DNA from: Cognataquiflexum gelatinilyticum
GTDB taxonomy: Bacteria > Bacteroidota > Bacteroidia > Cytophagales > Cyclobacteriaceae
Assembly (NCBI RefSeq): GCF_024813435.1
Contig: NZ_JANAEZ010000002.1
Location: forward strand, 124,001 to 188,000
Reading direction: 5' to 3'
DNA length: 64,000 nucleotides
Positions within the stretch are counted from its first letter, which is position 1, and each line of letters begins with the position of its first letter. Below are positions 8,967 to 17,439 of this stretch, one piece after another. Position numbers and translations under genes: made by a program. Below the pieces are notes generated by a model. The model saw only the letters and a list, made by a program, of their open reading frames with translations. It ran no database searches and was not told the origin of the DNA.

Positions 8967-9590
8967 ATGGATTTACAATGGATTTGGGAAGGAATGAAGG
9001 CGGGAGTCGCGCAGATGACCTGGCTGGAGGCTTTTGCAGTATTTTTTGGGATTGCGAGTGTGTATTATTCCATCAAAAAAAACATCCTTGTTTTCCCGAC
9101 CGGCATGGTCAGCACGATCATCTATGTCTATATCTGCCTGAAGTATAAACTGTATGCAGACATGGGCATTAACGCATATTACTTTGCCATGTCGATCTAC
9201 GGCTGGTATCTCTGGAGCAGACCTACTGATGGTAAGGAAGAGTTGCCGGTCACATGGCTGGACAAAAAGGGCATCATTCAATCTGTGTTACTGTTTTTCG
9301 GATCATACGCAGTACTTTTTTTGGTGTTGAAAAACATTACCGATAGCGATGTGCCGGCATGGGATTCTTTTACGACTGCTTCAGCCTTTGTCGGTATGTG
9401 GCTGATGGCCAAAAAGAAAGTAGAAAACTGGATTGCCTGGATCGTTACAGATATTGTTTCAGTGCCTTTGTATTTTTACAAAGGACTGATGTTGACTTCT
9501 TTTCAGTTTTTGTTTTTCACAATTTTGGCCGTCCTCGGTTTGATTGCCTGGATCAAAACTGCCAAAGTAGAAAAGGAGGCATATGCTTAA
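8967..9590 (+). CDS. pnuC: PnuC-family vitamin-precursor transporter
   Basis: 207 residues with about seven hydrophobic segments. The family features LEAFAVFFGIASVYYSI in helix 1, IYGWYLWSRP (the W-Y-x-W substrate region) and a repeated NWIAWIVTDIVSVPLY pattern fit PnuC. PnuC transporters move nicotinamide riboside by facilitated diffusion and depend on phosphorylation inside the cell. The next gene, overlapping by 8 bp, is a NadR-type kinase, which supports nicotinamide riboside as the substrate. A thiamine specificity (PnuT) is an alternative because PnuC homologues in Bacteroidota also carry thiamine, but the TPP riboswitch at 12.1 kb belongs to another transcription unit. Confidence 0.88.
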   Translation: MDLQWIWEGMKAGVAQMTWLEAFAVFFGIASVYYSIKKNILVFPTGMVSTIIYVYICLKYKLYADMGINAYYFAMSIYGWYLWSRPTDGKEELPVTWLDKKGIIQSVLLFFGSYAVLFLVLKNITDSDVPAWDSFTTASAFVGMWLMAKKKVENWIAWIVTDIVSVPLYFYKGLMLTSFQFLFFTILAVLGLIAWIKTAKVEKEAYA

Positions 9591-10104
9591 AAAAGTGGTC
9601 ATCATCGGTCCGGAATCTACAGGAAAAAGCACCTTGGCAAAAAACCTTGCAGATCATTTTGGCTGCCTTTGGGTTCCCGAATTCGCAAGAGAATACCTTG
9701 ACAACCTGGACCGACCCTACGCCTATGATGATCTGACTGAAATTGCAAAGGAACAGATTGGTCTCGAGGATGAATTTGGCTTGAAATCCAAAGATCTCTT
9801 GGTATGTGATACCGACCTGAATGTGATCAAAGTTTGGAGTAATCATAAATACGGAAGAGTTCATCCATGGATTGAGGATCAGATCAAAACCCGCAAATAC
9901 GATTTATACCTATTGACGGACATCGATATTCCTTGGAAGGATGACCCGCAACGGGAGCATCCTGATCCTTTCATGAGGAAATATTTCTTTGACCTTTACC
10001 AAAAAATCCTTCTTGAATCCGGGGTTCCTTTTGCTCTCGTATCCGGAAATCAGGAAGATAGGATGCAACTTTCCATAGATTTTATCCACGAAAAATTGAT
10101 TTGA
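9583..10104 (+). CDS. NadR-like P-loop kinase (ribosylnicotinamide kinase-like)
   Basis: 173 residues, about the size of the C-terminal kinase domain of NadR alone. The Walker A motif IGPESTGKST is at residues 8-17. VPEFAREYLDN and CDTDLNVIKVW are the family's substrate and Walker B regions, and IPWKDDPQREHPDPFMR is its lid region. It would phosphorylate nicotinamide riboside to NMN with ATP, trapping the vitamin brought in by the neighbouring PnuC protein. The start overlaps the pnuC stop by 8 bp, so the two are co-translated. There is no N-terminal HTH or adenylyltransferase domain. Confidence 0.87.
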   Translation: MLKKVVIIGPESTGKSTLAKNLADHFGCLWVPEFAREYLDNLDRPYAYDDLTEIAKEQIGLEDEFGLKSKDLLVCDTDLNVIKVWSNHKYGRVHPWIEDQIKTRKYDLYLLTDIDIPWKDDPQREHPDPFMRKYFFDLYQKILLESGVPFALVSGNQEDRMQLSIDFIHEKLI

Positions 10105-10268
10105 GTCAGAATCAAAAATACGGGATTAGTCAAAATTTTTTCAAAGGATGATTTTTGTCAGGATAAAATTGTAATTTATGGAATAGTTTTGAAGACTTTA
10201 ACCAGTATAAAACCTTATGGAACGGTCTGTTACCTAGTTTTTCAAAAACACTTTTAAACTAACCCAAA

Positions 10269-10787
10269 ATGAAAAAAACCATCATTCTGATCTTTGCCTT
10301 GGGATTGATTTTTTCTACCCAAGTTTTTTCACAAGACAAACCTAATCCCACCGAACCATCCCGATTGACGGGATATTTCAGTGTGCTCAACCCCTTGGTC
10401 AAATTCAGTGGAGGGGAGACTACCAATAATTTTAGTGATGGCTATGTCATAGGATTTCCGTCAGGATTTGTATTGATGGGAAAAAGCAATAAAGCCGGTT
10501 TTATCTTTGAATTGGTTCCTTTGATCCAGTTCAGTGAAGGGTCAAGCAGAATGGCAAATCTGGTTTTCAATCCCGGTGTTCAGTTTCATTATCCAAAAGG
10601 ATGGAACTTCAATGCCTTATTGTCGTTTGAATCTTCAGGAAGGTATGGCTTTACACCCGTAATCAGCAAAACCATCAAAACAGGCCAGTTTAGCAGTTGG
10701 TTTGTGACAGTACCGATGCCGGTGAGATTTGGAAATGATGATCCCGGTTCTCTGGAATTTGCTTTGCAATTGGGAGTCGCCTTTTGA
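10269..10787 (+). CDS. Secreted protein of unknown function, probably a small outer-membrane beta-barrel
   Basis: 172 residues. A signal peptide ends at FSQ (residue 22). The mature part is rich in alternating hydrophobic and polar residues and glycine (for example SDGYVIGFPSGFVLMG and FALQLGVAF). It ends in a terminal Phe, as outer-membrane barrels often do. I do not recognise a family. It stands alone between the pnuC pair and the desaturase gene. Confidence 0.6.
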   Translation: MKKTIILIFALGLIFSTQVFSQDKPNPTEPSRLTGYFSVLNPLVKFSGGETTNNFSDGYVIGFPSGFVLMGKSNKAGFIFELVPLIQFSEGSSRMANLVFNPGVQFHYPKGWNFNALLSFESSGRYGFTPVISKTIKTGQFSSWFVTVPMPVRFGNDDPGSLEFALQLGVAF

Positions 10788-10927
10788 TCAAGTTAAAAAT
10801 CCTAACTATAGCGCCACTCATCATTCTTAATTTAGAATTATAATAAATAAGCCTACCTTTACATTTAACTAACAGAATTTCACCTGTTTTATAAAAATAA
10901 CAAATACAAATTCTACAATAAATCATT

Positions 10928-11992
10928 ATGCGTCCGCCTCGATTTAGCACAGCAACTTCCTTTCATGCCGATCTGAAGTCCAGAATCAAAAATTACTTTA
11001 CCGAAAAAAACCTAGAACCAACCGGCAACGGTTCACTCTACTTCAAGGCCATCTTATTTGTGGTGTTGTTTGTGGCTGTTTATGTCCATCTTGTTTTCTT
11101 TACCCCATTTTGGGCCATAGCACTTCTTGAAGCAATCTTGCTTGGAGGTTTGGCCTCCGCCATAGGATTCAACGTGATGCATGATGGCGCACATGGAAGC
11201 TTCAGTAAAAGAGAATGGGTTAATGAACTTGCTGGAGTCACCATCAATTTTCTTGGAGCAAATGTTTTCATGTGGAAGACAAAACACAACGTCGCCCACC
11301 ACTCCTTCACCAATGTGGCAGACCACGATGATGACATGAATGCTAGACCTTTCTTGAGGTTAAACCCATCCCAAAAACACTTCAAAATTCACAAATACCA
11401 GCATCATTACTTCTTGTTTGTATATGCATTGCTATACCTGTATTGGGTATTTGTTACAGATTATAAAAAATATGTCCAGAAAAGAGTCGGTTCCGTACCC
11501 ATCCAAAAAATGAGTTGGAAAGACCATGTTTCTTTTTGGGGATTCAAAGTAACCAACCTTTTCCTGTTCATTGCTTTGCCCATTTACATGGTAGGTTTTA
11601 TGCCTTGGTTGGTAGGTTTCCTTGTTTTTGGTGTTTCAACCGGCGTCTTCCTAAGCGTAGTATTCCAATTGGCGCATTCCTTGGAAGAGACAGAATTTCC
11701 CTTGCCGACGGAGGCTAATAAACTTGAAGATGAGTGGGCTGTCCATCAGTTGAGGACCACGGCCAACTTCGCTACAAACAATAAAATTCTTTCTTGGCTT
11801 GTCGGTGGTTTAAATTTCCAGGTAGAACACCATCTTTTCCCAAACATCTCCCACGTGCATTATCCTGCCATCAGCAAAATCATCAAGGAGACTTGCCTGG
11901 AATACAATATTCCTTACCTAGAGCATCCAAAGATGAGATTGGCTTTCTCCTCTCACGTGAATCATTTGAAGCACTTAGGAAATAACTATTAA
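10928..11992 (+). CDS. Membrane fatty-acid (acyl-lipid/acyl-CoA) desaturase
   Basis: 354 residues with the three histidine boxes of membrane di-iron desaturases: H85-DGA-H89, H120-NVA-HH125 and QVEHH (298-302). Four hydrophobic spans sit between them (about 40-60, 63-82, 155-175, 200-240). The QxxHH third box is typical of front-end and linoleoyl-CoA-type desaturases common in Bacteroidota. It introduces a double bond into acyl chains using O2 and a reduced electron carrier; the position cannot be told from sequence. A strong hairpin terminator follows. Confidence 0.92.
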   Translation: MRPPRFSTATSFHADLKSRIKNYFTEKNLEPTGNGSLYFKAILFVVLFVAVYVHLVFFTPFWAIALLEAILLGGLASAIGFNVMHDGAHGSFSKREWVNELAGVTINFLGANVFMWKTKHNVAHHSFTNVADHDDDMNARPFLRLNPSQKHFKIHKYQHHYFLFVYALLYLYWVFVTDYKKYVQKRVGSVPIQKMSWKDHVSFWGFKVTNLFLFIALPIYMVGFMPWLVGFLVFGVSTGVFLSVVFQLAHSLEETEFPLPTEANKLEDEWAVHQLRTTANFATNNKILSWLVGGLNFQVEHHLFPNISHVHYPAISKIIKETCLEYNIPYLEHPKMRLAFSSHVNHLKHLGNNY

Positions 11993-12025
11993 AATAACAA
12001 GTTTTTCTTTTGAGAAATATAAATC

Positions 12026-12054
12026 AAGCCATGGACCAAATCCATGGCTTTTTT
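12026..12054 (+). terminator. Rho-independent terminator after the desaturase gene
   Basis: AAGCCATGGA (12026-12035) pairs with TCCATGGCTT (12041-12050): a 10-bp stem, 5-nt loop and a T run to 12054. It separates the desaturase from the thiamine-regulated unit. Confidence 0.85.
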
Positions 12055-12108
12055 CTTTTCATGAAATAGTAAGGAAGTAAAAACCCAAGAGGTTCCTTCC
12101 GGATTTTT

Positions 12109-12139
12109 TTTGCATCTGATGCATTTCCGATTACATTTG
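12109..12139 (+). promoter_or_regulatory. Bacteroidota-type promoter of the TPP-riboswitch unit
   Basis: TTTG (12109-12112) and TACATTTG (12132-12139) match the -33 TTG and -7 TAnnTTTG elements with a 19-nt spacer, the expected distance. Transcription should start near 12146, immediately ahead of the first base pair of riboswitch helix P1 (12148). The geometry is seen in the sequence; activity is inferred. Confidence 0.8.
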
Positions 12140-12147
12140 CGTAAAGA

Positions 12148-12227
12148 TCATTAGGGGTGCCTTAACAAATCGGGCTGAGATCATACCCACAATACCTGAT
12201 CCGGGTAGTGCCGGCGAAGGGAAATGA
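12148..12227 (+). promoter_or_regulatory. Thiamine pyrophosphate (THI-box) riboswitch
   Basis: The conserved THI-element blocks occur in order: GGGGTGCC (12154-12161), GGCTGAGA (12173-12180), ATACCC, ACCTGATCCGGGTAGTGCCGG and CGAAGGGA. P1 can form from TCATT (12148-12152) and AATGA (12223-12227). It should bind TPP and lower expression of the TonB receptor when thiamine is plentiful. The receptor ATG lies about 190 nt downstream. That leader holds an AT-rich hairpin (CAGAAAA 12351-12357 with TTTTCTG 12368-12374) and a small one near 12390, but I cannot identify the expression platform with confidence. Confidence 0.95.
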
Positions 12228-12418
12228 GTAACTCAAATTAAATTATTGAACATAGGGGACTAAAGTTCGGATTGGGATGATTCCTGTCCAAGCATGCATG
12301 CAAAACACTATGTCGATTTTTTTGATTTGGGTAAAAGGGTAAACACAAAACAGAAAATCTCCCCTGGTTTTCTGATGTTTAACCAAATGTTGCTCAGGCA
12401 ATATGTATTAAATTAACC

Positions 12419-14812
12419 ATGAAAAAATCAGTATTTATGCTAGCCATTTGGCTGGTATCATTGTCTGCCTTTGCGCAGTCTAGCCTCCGGGGAGTAGTCA
12501 AAAGCACTTCAGGAGAAGGATTATTGGGGGCCAATGTGGTCCTCTTGGGAACGGGAAGAGGATCCAATTCCGACCTCAACGGAAATTTTGAAATCAAAAA
12601 TATTCCTGATGGAAAATACACGCTGAGAATTTCCTACCTAGGTTTTGAATCATTTTCGCAGGAAATCCAACTACCAAATCCTACAGAACTCCAGGTAGTC
12701 CTTTCTCCAAGCAGCTTGCTCACTGAGGAATTTATCGTGTATGCAACCCGTGCCTCCGAGAGGACTCCCACTACTTTCAAAATGGTGGATAGAAGCGACA
12801 TAGCCAAACTCAATTTGGGTCAGGACATCCCTGTTTTGCTAAACTTCACTCCTTCGGTAGTCAGCTTTTCGGATGCAGGAGCTGGAGTAGGCTATACCGG
12901 ATTGAGGATCAGAGGCTCGGACCAGACCAGGATCAACGTTACCATCAACGGTATCCCCTTGAATGACGCCGAATCCCATGGTGTATTTTGGGTCAACAAA
13001 CCGGATTTTGCCTCGTCTGTAGAGAATATCCAGATCCAACGCGGTGTCGGAACATCCACCAACGGAGCGGCTACTTTTGGAGCAAGTATGAATATCCAAA
13101 CAGACAGCCATGAGAAAGAAGCTTACGGGGAGGTGGACAATTCCTTCGGTTCATTCAATACCCGGAGGCATATGGTCAAAGTCGGAAGTGGTTTGATCAA
13201 TAATCGATGGGGATTTGATGCAAGGTTGTCTCAGATAAGTTCTGACGGGTTTATCGACAGGGCGTTTTCTGATTTAAAATCCTATTTCCTTTCAGGCGGA
13301 TATTATGGAGAAAACCATGTCGTCAAGCTGAACATCATTTCAGGCAAAGAGCAAACCTACCAATCTTGGGAGGGCGTTCCGGAATCACTGCTCCAGACCA
13401 ACCGAACTTTCAATCCCTACACCTATGACAACCAAACTGACAACTACCAACAGGATCATTATCAACTGATTTATACCGGTACATTGGGGAGCAATTGGAA
13501 AGCAAATGCCGGATTGCATTATACTTATGGAAGGGGATATTATGAACAGTTCCGGGAAGATGATGAGCTTTCTGATTATGGATTGGACCCGATACAGATT
13601 GGAGGAGAAAGCATTTCAAGAACAGATATCATCAGAAGAAGGTGGTTGGACAATGACTTTTTTGGAGGTGTTTTTTCCTTCAATTATGTCACGGATGATG
13701 ATAAATGGAATGTGATTTTTGGCGGTGGTGCCAACCGGTATGACGGAGACCATTTCGGGGAAATCATTTGGATGGGAACAGCAGGCAATACCCAAATCCG
13801 TGACCGGTATTATGACAATACTGCTGTCAAAGATGATGTCAACCTCTATGCAAAAGCCACATTAGAAGCTTCAAAAGGATTGTTTCTTTTTGCAGACATG
13901 CAATTCCGGGGAATAGATTACTCTTTTGTCGGCGTCAATGATGACAGGAGAGATATTGAGGGAGACTATCAGTTGAGATTCTTCAATCCCAAATTAGGCT
14001 TGTCCTTTGAAACCGGAAATGGAGAAACCTGGTATGTTTCGTATGCCGTTGCCAACCGAGAACCTGTAAGAAATGACTTTACCGACAGTCAGGTAGACCG
14101 AACACCCAAACATGAAAATCTTCAGAATATCGAAGCAGGGATCCGTACCCAAAAAGGAAATCTGAGCTACAACGCTAACTTCTTTTACATGAGATACAAA
14201 GACCAATTGGTTTTGACTGGACAACTGAATGATGTCGGTGCATATATCCGTGAAAATGTAGCCAATTCTTTCCGCACAGGAATTGAGTTGGATGCTGCCT
14301 ATAGGTTATCGCCAAAGTGGACGATATCCGGTAACCTGACTTTGAGCAGGAATAAAATCCAGGAGTTTACCGAATACATAGACGATTATTCAGTGGAGGA
14401 TTTCAGACAGGAAGTGATTGTCCACACCAATACGGATATTGCTTTTTCTCCCAATATCATCAGTGCAGCCATCATAGATTTCAGACCTTTCAAAAACTTT
14501 GAAGTAAGCCTTCTTAACAAATATGTGGGGAATCAATTTTTGGACAATACCCAAAATGAAAGCCGGATGTTGAATGCCTTCATGACCAATGACCTCAGGT
14601 TCAATTATGCATTGAGACCAAGGTTTGTCAAAAACCTTGAATTTACGCTTTTGGTGAACAATATCTTTAATCGGATGTATGAACCAAACGGCTATACATT
14701 CAGCTATTTCCTGCCACTTGAAGGAACGGCTGGAAGAGAATTGGTTACCGAGAATTTCTTCTATCCCCAAGCCGGCACCAATTTTCTTGCAGGGGTTAAA
14801 GTGAGGTTTTAG
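12419..14812 (+). CDS. TonB-dependent outer-membrane receptor, thiamine-regulated
   Basis: 797 residues. A signal peptide (about 1-20, ending FAQS) is followed by a carboxypeptidase-regulatory-like beta-sandwich (about 20-110: LRGVVKSTSGEGLLGANV...), a plug domain (GYTGLRIRGSDQTRINVTINGIPLND) and a 22-strand barrel to the end, finishing in VKVRF. TonB receptors pull scarce ligands through the outer membrane with energy from TonB/ExbBD. The TPP riboswitch in its leader identifies the probable cargo as thiamine or a precursor. No inner-membrane thiamine transporter or salvage gene is adjacent, so the rest of the pathway lies elsewhere, unless the pnuC pair at 9 kb takes part. A hairpin terminator follows. 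Confidence 0.93.
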   Translation: MKKSVFMLAIWLVSLSAFAQSSLRGVVKSTSGEGLLGANVVLLGTGRGSNSDLNGNFEIKNIPDGKYTLRISYLGFESFSQEIQLPNPTELQVVLSPSSLLTEEFIVYATRASERTPTTFKMVDRSDIAKLNLGQDIPVLLNFTPSVVSFSDAGAGVGYTGLRIRGSDQTRINVTINGIPLNDAESHGVFWVNKPDFASSVENIQIQRGVGTSTNGAATFGASMNIQTDSHEKEAYGEVDNSFGSFNTRRHMVKVGSGLINNRWGFDARLSQISSDGFIDRAFSDLKSYFLSGGYYGENHVVKLNIISGKEQTYQSWEGVPESLLQTNRTFNPYTYDNQTDNYQQDHYQLIYTGTLGSNWKANAGLHYTYGRGYYEQFREDDELSDYGLDPIQIGGESISRTDIIRRRWLDNDFFGGVFSFNYVTDDDKWNVIFGGGANRYDGDHFGEIIWMGTAGNTQIRDRYYDNTAVKDDVNLYAKATLEASKGLFLFADMQFRGIDYSFVGVNDDRRDIEGDYQLRFFNPKLGLSFETGNGETWYVSYAVANREPVRNDFTDSQVDRTPKHENLQNIEAGIRTQKGNLSYNANFFYMRYKDQLVLTGQLNDVGAYIRENVANSFRTGIELDAAYRLSPKWTISGNLTLSRNKIQEFTEYIDDYSVEDFRQEVIVHTNTDIAFSPNIISAAIIDFRPFKNFEVSLLNKYVGNQFLDNTQNESRMLNAFMTNDLRFNYALRPRFVKNLEFTLLVNNIFNRMYEPNGYTFSYFLPLEGTAGRELVTENFFYPQAGTNFLAGVKVRF

Positions 14813-14821
14813 GATTTTTAT

Positions 14822-14863
14822 TTGACCCCAAACACGGAATTGAATCTTCTGGTTTGGGGTCAA
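14822..14863. terminator. Hairpin terminator between convergent genes
   Basis: TTGACCCCAAAC (14822-14833) pairs with GTTTGGGGTCAA (14852-14863): a 12-bp stem with an 18-nt loop, flanked by T-rich sequence on the right and an AT-rich left side. It lies between the TonB receptor and the minus-strand gene that follows. Confidence 0.75.
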
Positions 14864-14913
14864 TTTTCAAAAAGAAAAATCAATTGAAATTCCATTTGAT
14901 TTGGGCAAGAAAT

Positions 14914-15576
14914 TTATTTGGTTTTCCCAATCAACTTCTGATAATCTTCGATGGTTACCATCACCGCGTTTTTCTCCTTTTCATCCGCCCACAATGGTTC
15001 CCAATTGTCTATTTGCCAAACTTCAAATGTGGCATTATCGATGAGCAAAGGAGTAATTTGTTCTGCAAATTCAAAATGAGCAAATTTATCCCCACCTTCA
15101 AAGGTAATTTCCCCTTCCTGATTTTTTTCAGGACCAAGCCACTTAAGACGGATAGGAAGATCTTCAAAATTGGGTTCTAAAAATATATAGGCTTCGTCAT
15201 TGACTTGATTGAGAATGATAGAAAAAACAAGGGTTGGCTCTTCTGTATTTTTCGCACGCTTTCCATGCCGGTAGACAGTCATTCTTGCATCTCTCCGGTT
15301 TTCTATATCATAATAAGCTGAACGGACATTTTTGAAGTATAACCTCTCGGCATCGGTTATTCTCATTGGACTCGGTTCCTTCCCTGAGTTGTTGGCTCTT
15401 TTCTCATTGAAAAATGACATCACCAAAACAAAAACCAAAGATCCTATTCCGAAGATTTTTAATAATCGAACCAGTTCCGGTGATAGGGTGTCTTTGTTAT
15501 TTTTTGCCAATGGAATAAACTTTATTGGTACACTATTTTGGAAGAGTAAGGAAATTGGAATATCAAATTCAAGCAA
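14914..15576 (-). CDS. Uncharacterised membrane-anchored protein
   Basis: 220 residues as read from a TTG at 15576; the first in-frame ATG would cut through the membrane span, so the start is uncertain. One hydrophobic helix lies at about residues 41-57 (IFGIGSLVFVLVMSFF). The rest is polar with alternating strands (LVFSIILNQVNDEAYIFLEP; FEVWQIDNWEPLW), suggesting a soluble beta domain outside or inside the membrane. I do not recognise a family. It appears to stand alone. Confidence 0.6.
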   Translation of the reverse strand: MLEFDIPISLLFQNSVPIKFIPLAKNNKDTLSPELVRLLKIFGIGSLVFVLVMSFFNEKRANNSGKEPSPMRITDAERLYFKNVRSAYYDIENRRDARMTVYRHGKRAKNTEEPTLVFSIILNQVNDEAYIFLEPNFEDLPIRLKWLGPEKNQEGEITFEGGDKFAHFEFAEQITPLLIDNATFEVWQIDNWEPLWADEKEKNAVMVTIEDYQKLIGKTK

Positions 15577-15651
15577 ATGATCACCCTGAATAATGCGATG
15601 GATTCTAACCTTATTTCAATTTATTTCTATTTATATCAACCTTATATCCCT

Positions 15652-16410
15652 TTAATGTACATAGGAACCGGCATTGATATCTATCGTGCAGCCGGTAGCA
15701 TGGTCCGCAAGACCTGAGCATAATAAAGTCACCATCGGGGCAATATCCTTTGGTTCGGTTAATTGATTAAGGGCAATGTCGTTCAATGCAAATTCCTCAC
15801 CATATTGAGAAAGGATTTCATTGGCCATGTCAGTCCTAGTAAACCCAGGTGCTATTAGAAAAGCCTTGATTCCTTCTTTTCCATAATACCTGGCGATTGA
15901 TCTGGTATAACTCACGATAGCGGCCTTGGAAGCAGCGTAAGCCAGATAATCAGGCGTATCTCCTCTAAATGCCGCACGGGAAGAAATGTTTACAATCCTG
16001 CCGTTTTTGTTTTTGCGCGCATGCTCTATGAACTCTTTGCTGATAATTGCCAATGCATGGATGTTGACGTCCATGGTTTTTTGCCAGACATCCAACCATT
16101 CTGTGGTAGGCGCATTGTCGGGAATTCCAATGGCGATACCGGCATTGTTTACTACAGCATCAATTTTTCCATATGTTTTGATGAGTTCGGGAATCCACCC
16201 TTTGACAGATTCTAGGTCAGATAAGTCACAGGGTACAAGGTGGGAAGGGTTGGGTAAAGAATCTTGAAGTTTTTTTGCTTCAGTGATATTCTTGTTGAAA
16301 TGGAGTAAAACTTCTGCTCCGGAGTTTGAAAGCTGGGAGGCGATCGCTGCTCCGATTCCTCGGGAAGCTCCTGTGACAAGGATTCGGTGGTTACTCAGAT
16401 CGATGTTCAT
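15652..16410 (-). CDS. Short-chain dehydrogenase/reductase (SDR), FabG-like
   Basis: 252 residues, classical SDR length. The cofactor motif TGASRGIGAAI is at about 14-24, NNAG at about 88-91, and the catalytic S...YAASKAA (Y-x-x-x-K) at about 145-165. It should oxidise or reduce an alcohol/ketone with NAD(P)H; FabG-type 3-oxoacyl-ACP reductase is the closest general class but the substrate is not determined. The gene begins 12 nt after the stop of the RES toxin gene on the same strand, so it may be transcribed with the toxin-antitoxin pair. Confidence 0.88.
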   Translation of the reverse strand: MNIDLSNHRILVTGASRGIGAAIASQLSNSGAEVLLHFNKNITEAKKLQDSLPNPSHLVPCDLSDLESVKGWIPELIKTYGKIDAVVNNAGIAIGIPDNAPTTEWLDVWQKTMDVNIHALAIISKEFIEHARKNKNGRIVNISSRAAFRGDTPDYLAYAASKAAIVSYTRSIARYYGKEGIKAFLIAPGFTRTDMANEILSQYGEEFALNDIALNQLTEPKDIAPMVTLLCSGLADHATGCTIDINAGSYVH

Positions 16411-16422
16411 ATGGGTTAAGTT

Positions 16423-16881
16423 CTAATTGTTAACTTCAAAATTTACGGTTTCCTGAGATACCAATTTGACGGTTTGAGTAAAATCAGGGTGCAGAGGATT
16501 GATCAAGAGGTTATGTTCATCAGGAAAAGAACTTGCAGGAATCCAGCCGGAAGGGATCTGTAATGCTACAGATGCCATCTGTCTTGCCCAGTAATTTCCC
16601 AATTGCTGTGTGTTGACCGGATGTGGACGCCTTCTCCAATCTGAAGGCCAGTCAGAAGGTTCTAAATAAGGGATTTCCCCTGAGATATCCATGGTAACCA
16701 AGGACCATGATGCTCGGCTTACAGTGGGACCTTTGATGCTGAGCAATTCCAAAAAGTTAAGGGAAATTTGGTTGCAGGCATAAATCAAAGGCGTGCCATA
16801 AGGATTCCATCTACCTGCACCCATTCCAAAGCCCAAGGGGCTTCTTCCGGGCAGATTTTCTATAAGTCGGAAATATTTCAA
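16423..16881 (-). CDS. RES-domain toxin
   Basis: 152 residues covering one RES domain. Visible landmarks are the N-terminal YFRL, GAGRWNPYGTPLIYA (the GRWN...G...Y NAD+-binding region), LNFLELL (conserved Glu after the helix), the Ser in IPSG and the closing N-LLINPLHPDF. RES toxins degrade NAD+ (NADase or NAD+ phosphorylase) and arrest growth. The gene starts 8 nt after the stop of a matching Xre/ParS antitoxin gene, the standard operon order. All conserved regions look intact. Confidence 0.9.
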   Translation of the reverse strand: MKYFRLIENLPGRSPLGFGMGAGRWNPYGTPLIYACNQISLNFLELLSIKGPTVSRASWSLVTMDISGEIPYLEPSDWPSDWRRRPHPVNTQQLGNYWARQMASVALQIPSGWIPASSFPDEHNLLINPLHPDFTQTVKLVSQETVNFEVNN

Positions 16882-16889
16882 GATGGAGA

Positions 16890-17360
16890 TTACATAAAAT
16901 TACCCCAAGACATAGCCTCCAATGCCTCCTCTACCAACTCCAAACCATAAGGATTGCGCATCATATCGGCAGGAATCCGGTCTCCCAATGAAACATTCGA
17001 TGTGTGGAGCCATTCAGAAAACAATGTCTCAGAGCCAAAAATCCGGACTCCTTTAAATACGATCTTGTCCATATCCATGATACTTTTGGTTAGCAATCGG
17101 GTCAATGTTTTGTCTTCTTTTTTCCAACGGGAAAGGGTACTTGGATCCACTTCCATCAGCTCTGCCACCTCATGCTGACTGTATTCCAAATAATCAAACA
17201 ACGGCTTGGTATCTGCAAAAGACATGGATACCTCCATATAGGCACTTGGCTCTGCTACCTTATCACTTGGAGCTTTGAAAAAATATTGAGAAGCAAATAA
17301 ATCCAGAACATTGGAAGTATCCCGGTATCCTGAGAGTGTATTAGAGAAACTGATGGTCAT
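16890..17360 (-). CDS. Xre/MbcA/ParS-type antitoxin (DUF2384)
   Basis: 156 residues. The middle part (about 70-95: EVAELMEVDPSTLSRWKK) is a Cro/Xre-like helix-turn-helix. The C-terminal 50 residues (GVRIFGSETLFSEWLHTSNVSLG...P) form the MbcA/ParS/Xre toxin-binding domain that covers the RES active site. It should neutralise the RES toxin encoded downstream and repress the operon by binding the repeats at 17406-17437. The ATG at 17360 follows a well-formed promoter by about 17 nt. Confidence 0.9.
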   Translation of the reverse strand: MTISFSNTLSGYRDTSNVLDLFASQYFFKAPSDKVAEPSAYMEVSMSFADTKPLFDYLEYSQHEVAELMEVDPSTLSRWKKEDKTLTRLLTKSIMDMDKIVFKGVRIFGSETLFSEWLHTSNVSLGDRIPADMMRNPYGLELVEEALEAMSWGNFM

Positions 17361-17383
17361 AGCTGATCCATTGATATCCTCTT

Positions 17384-17437
17384 CAAAGATAATAAGATTT
17401 TGTTATTTGCAATAATATTATATTGCATTTGCAATAA
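17384..17437 (-). promoter_or_regulatory. Promoter and repeat operator of the RES/Xre operon
   Basis: Read on the minus strand, TTG (17412-17410) and TATCTTTG (17391-17384) form a -33/-7 pair with an 18-nt spacer. The -33 end overlaps repeated half-sites: TTTGCAATAA occurs at 17406-17415 and again at 17428-17437 (22-bp period), with an inverted copy TATTGCA at 17421-17427 between them. Three alternating TGCAATA half-sites over a promoter fit autorepression by the Xre antitoxin. Binding is inferred. Confidence 0.65.
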
Positions 17438-17439
17438 AT

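Noticed and set aside
12121..12240. A cobalamin or SAM riboswitch
   Set aside because: The conserved blocks are exactly those of the THI box (CTGAGA, ACCTGATC, CGAAGGGA); no B12 or SAM motifs are present.
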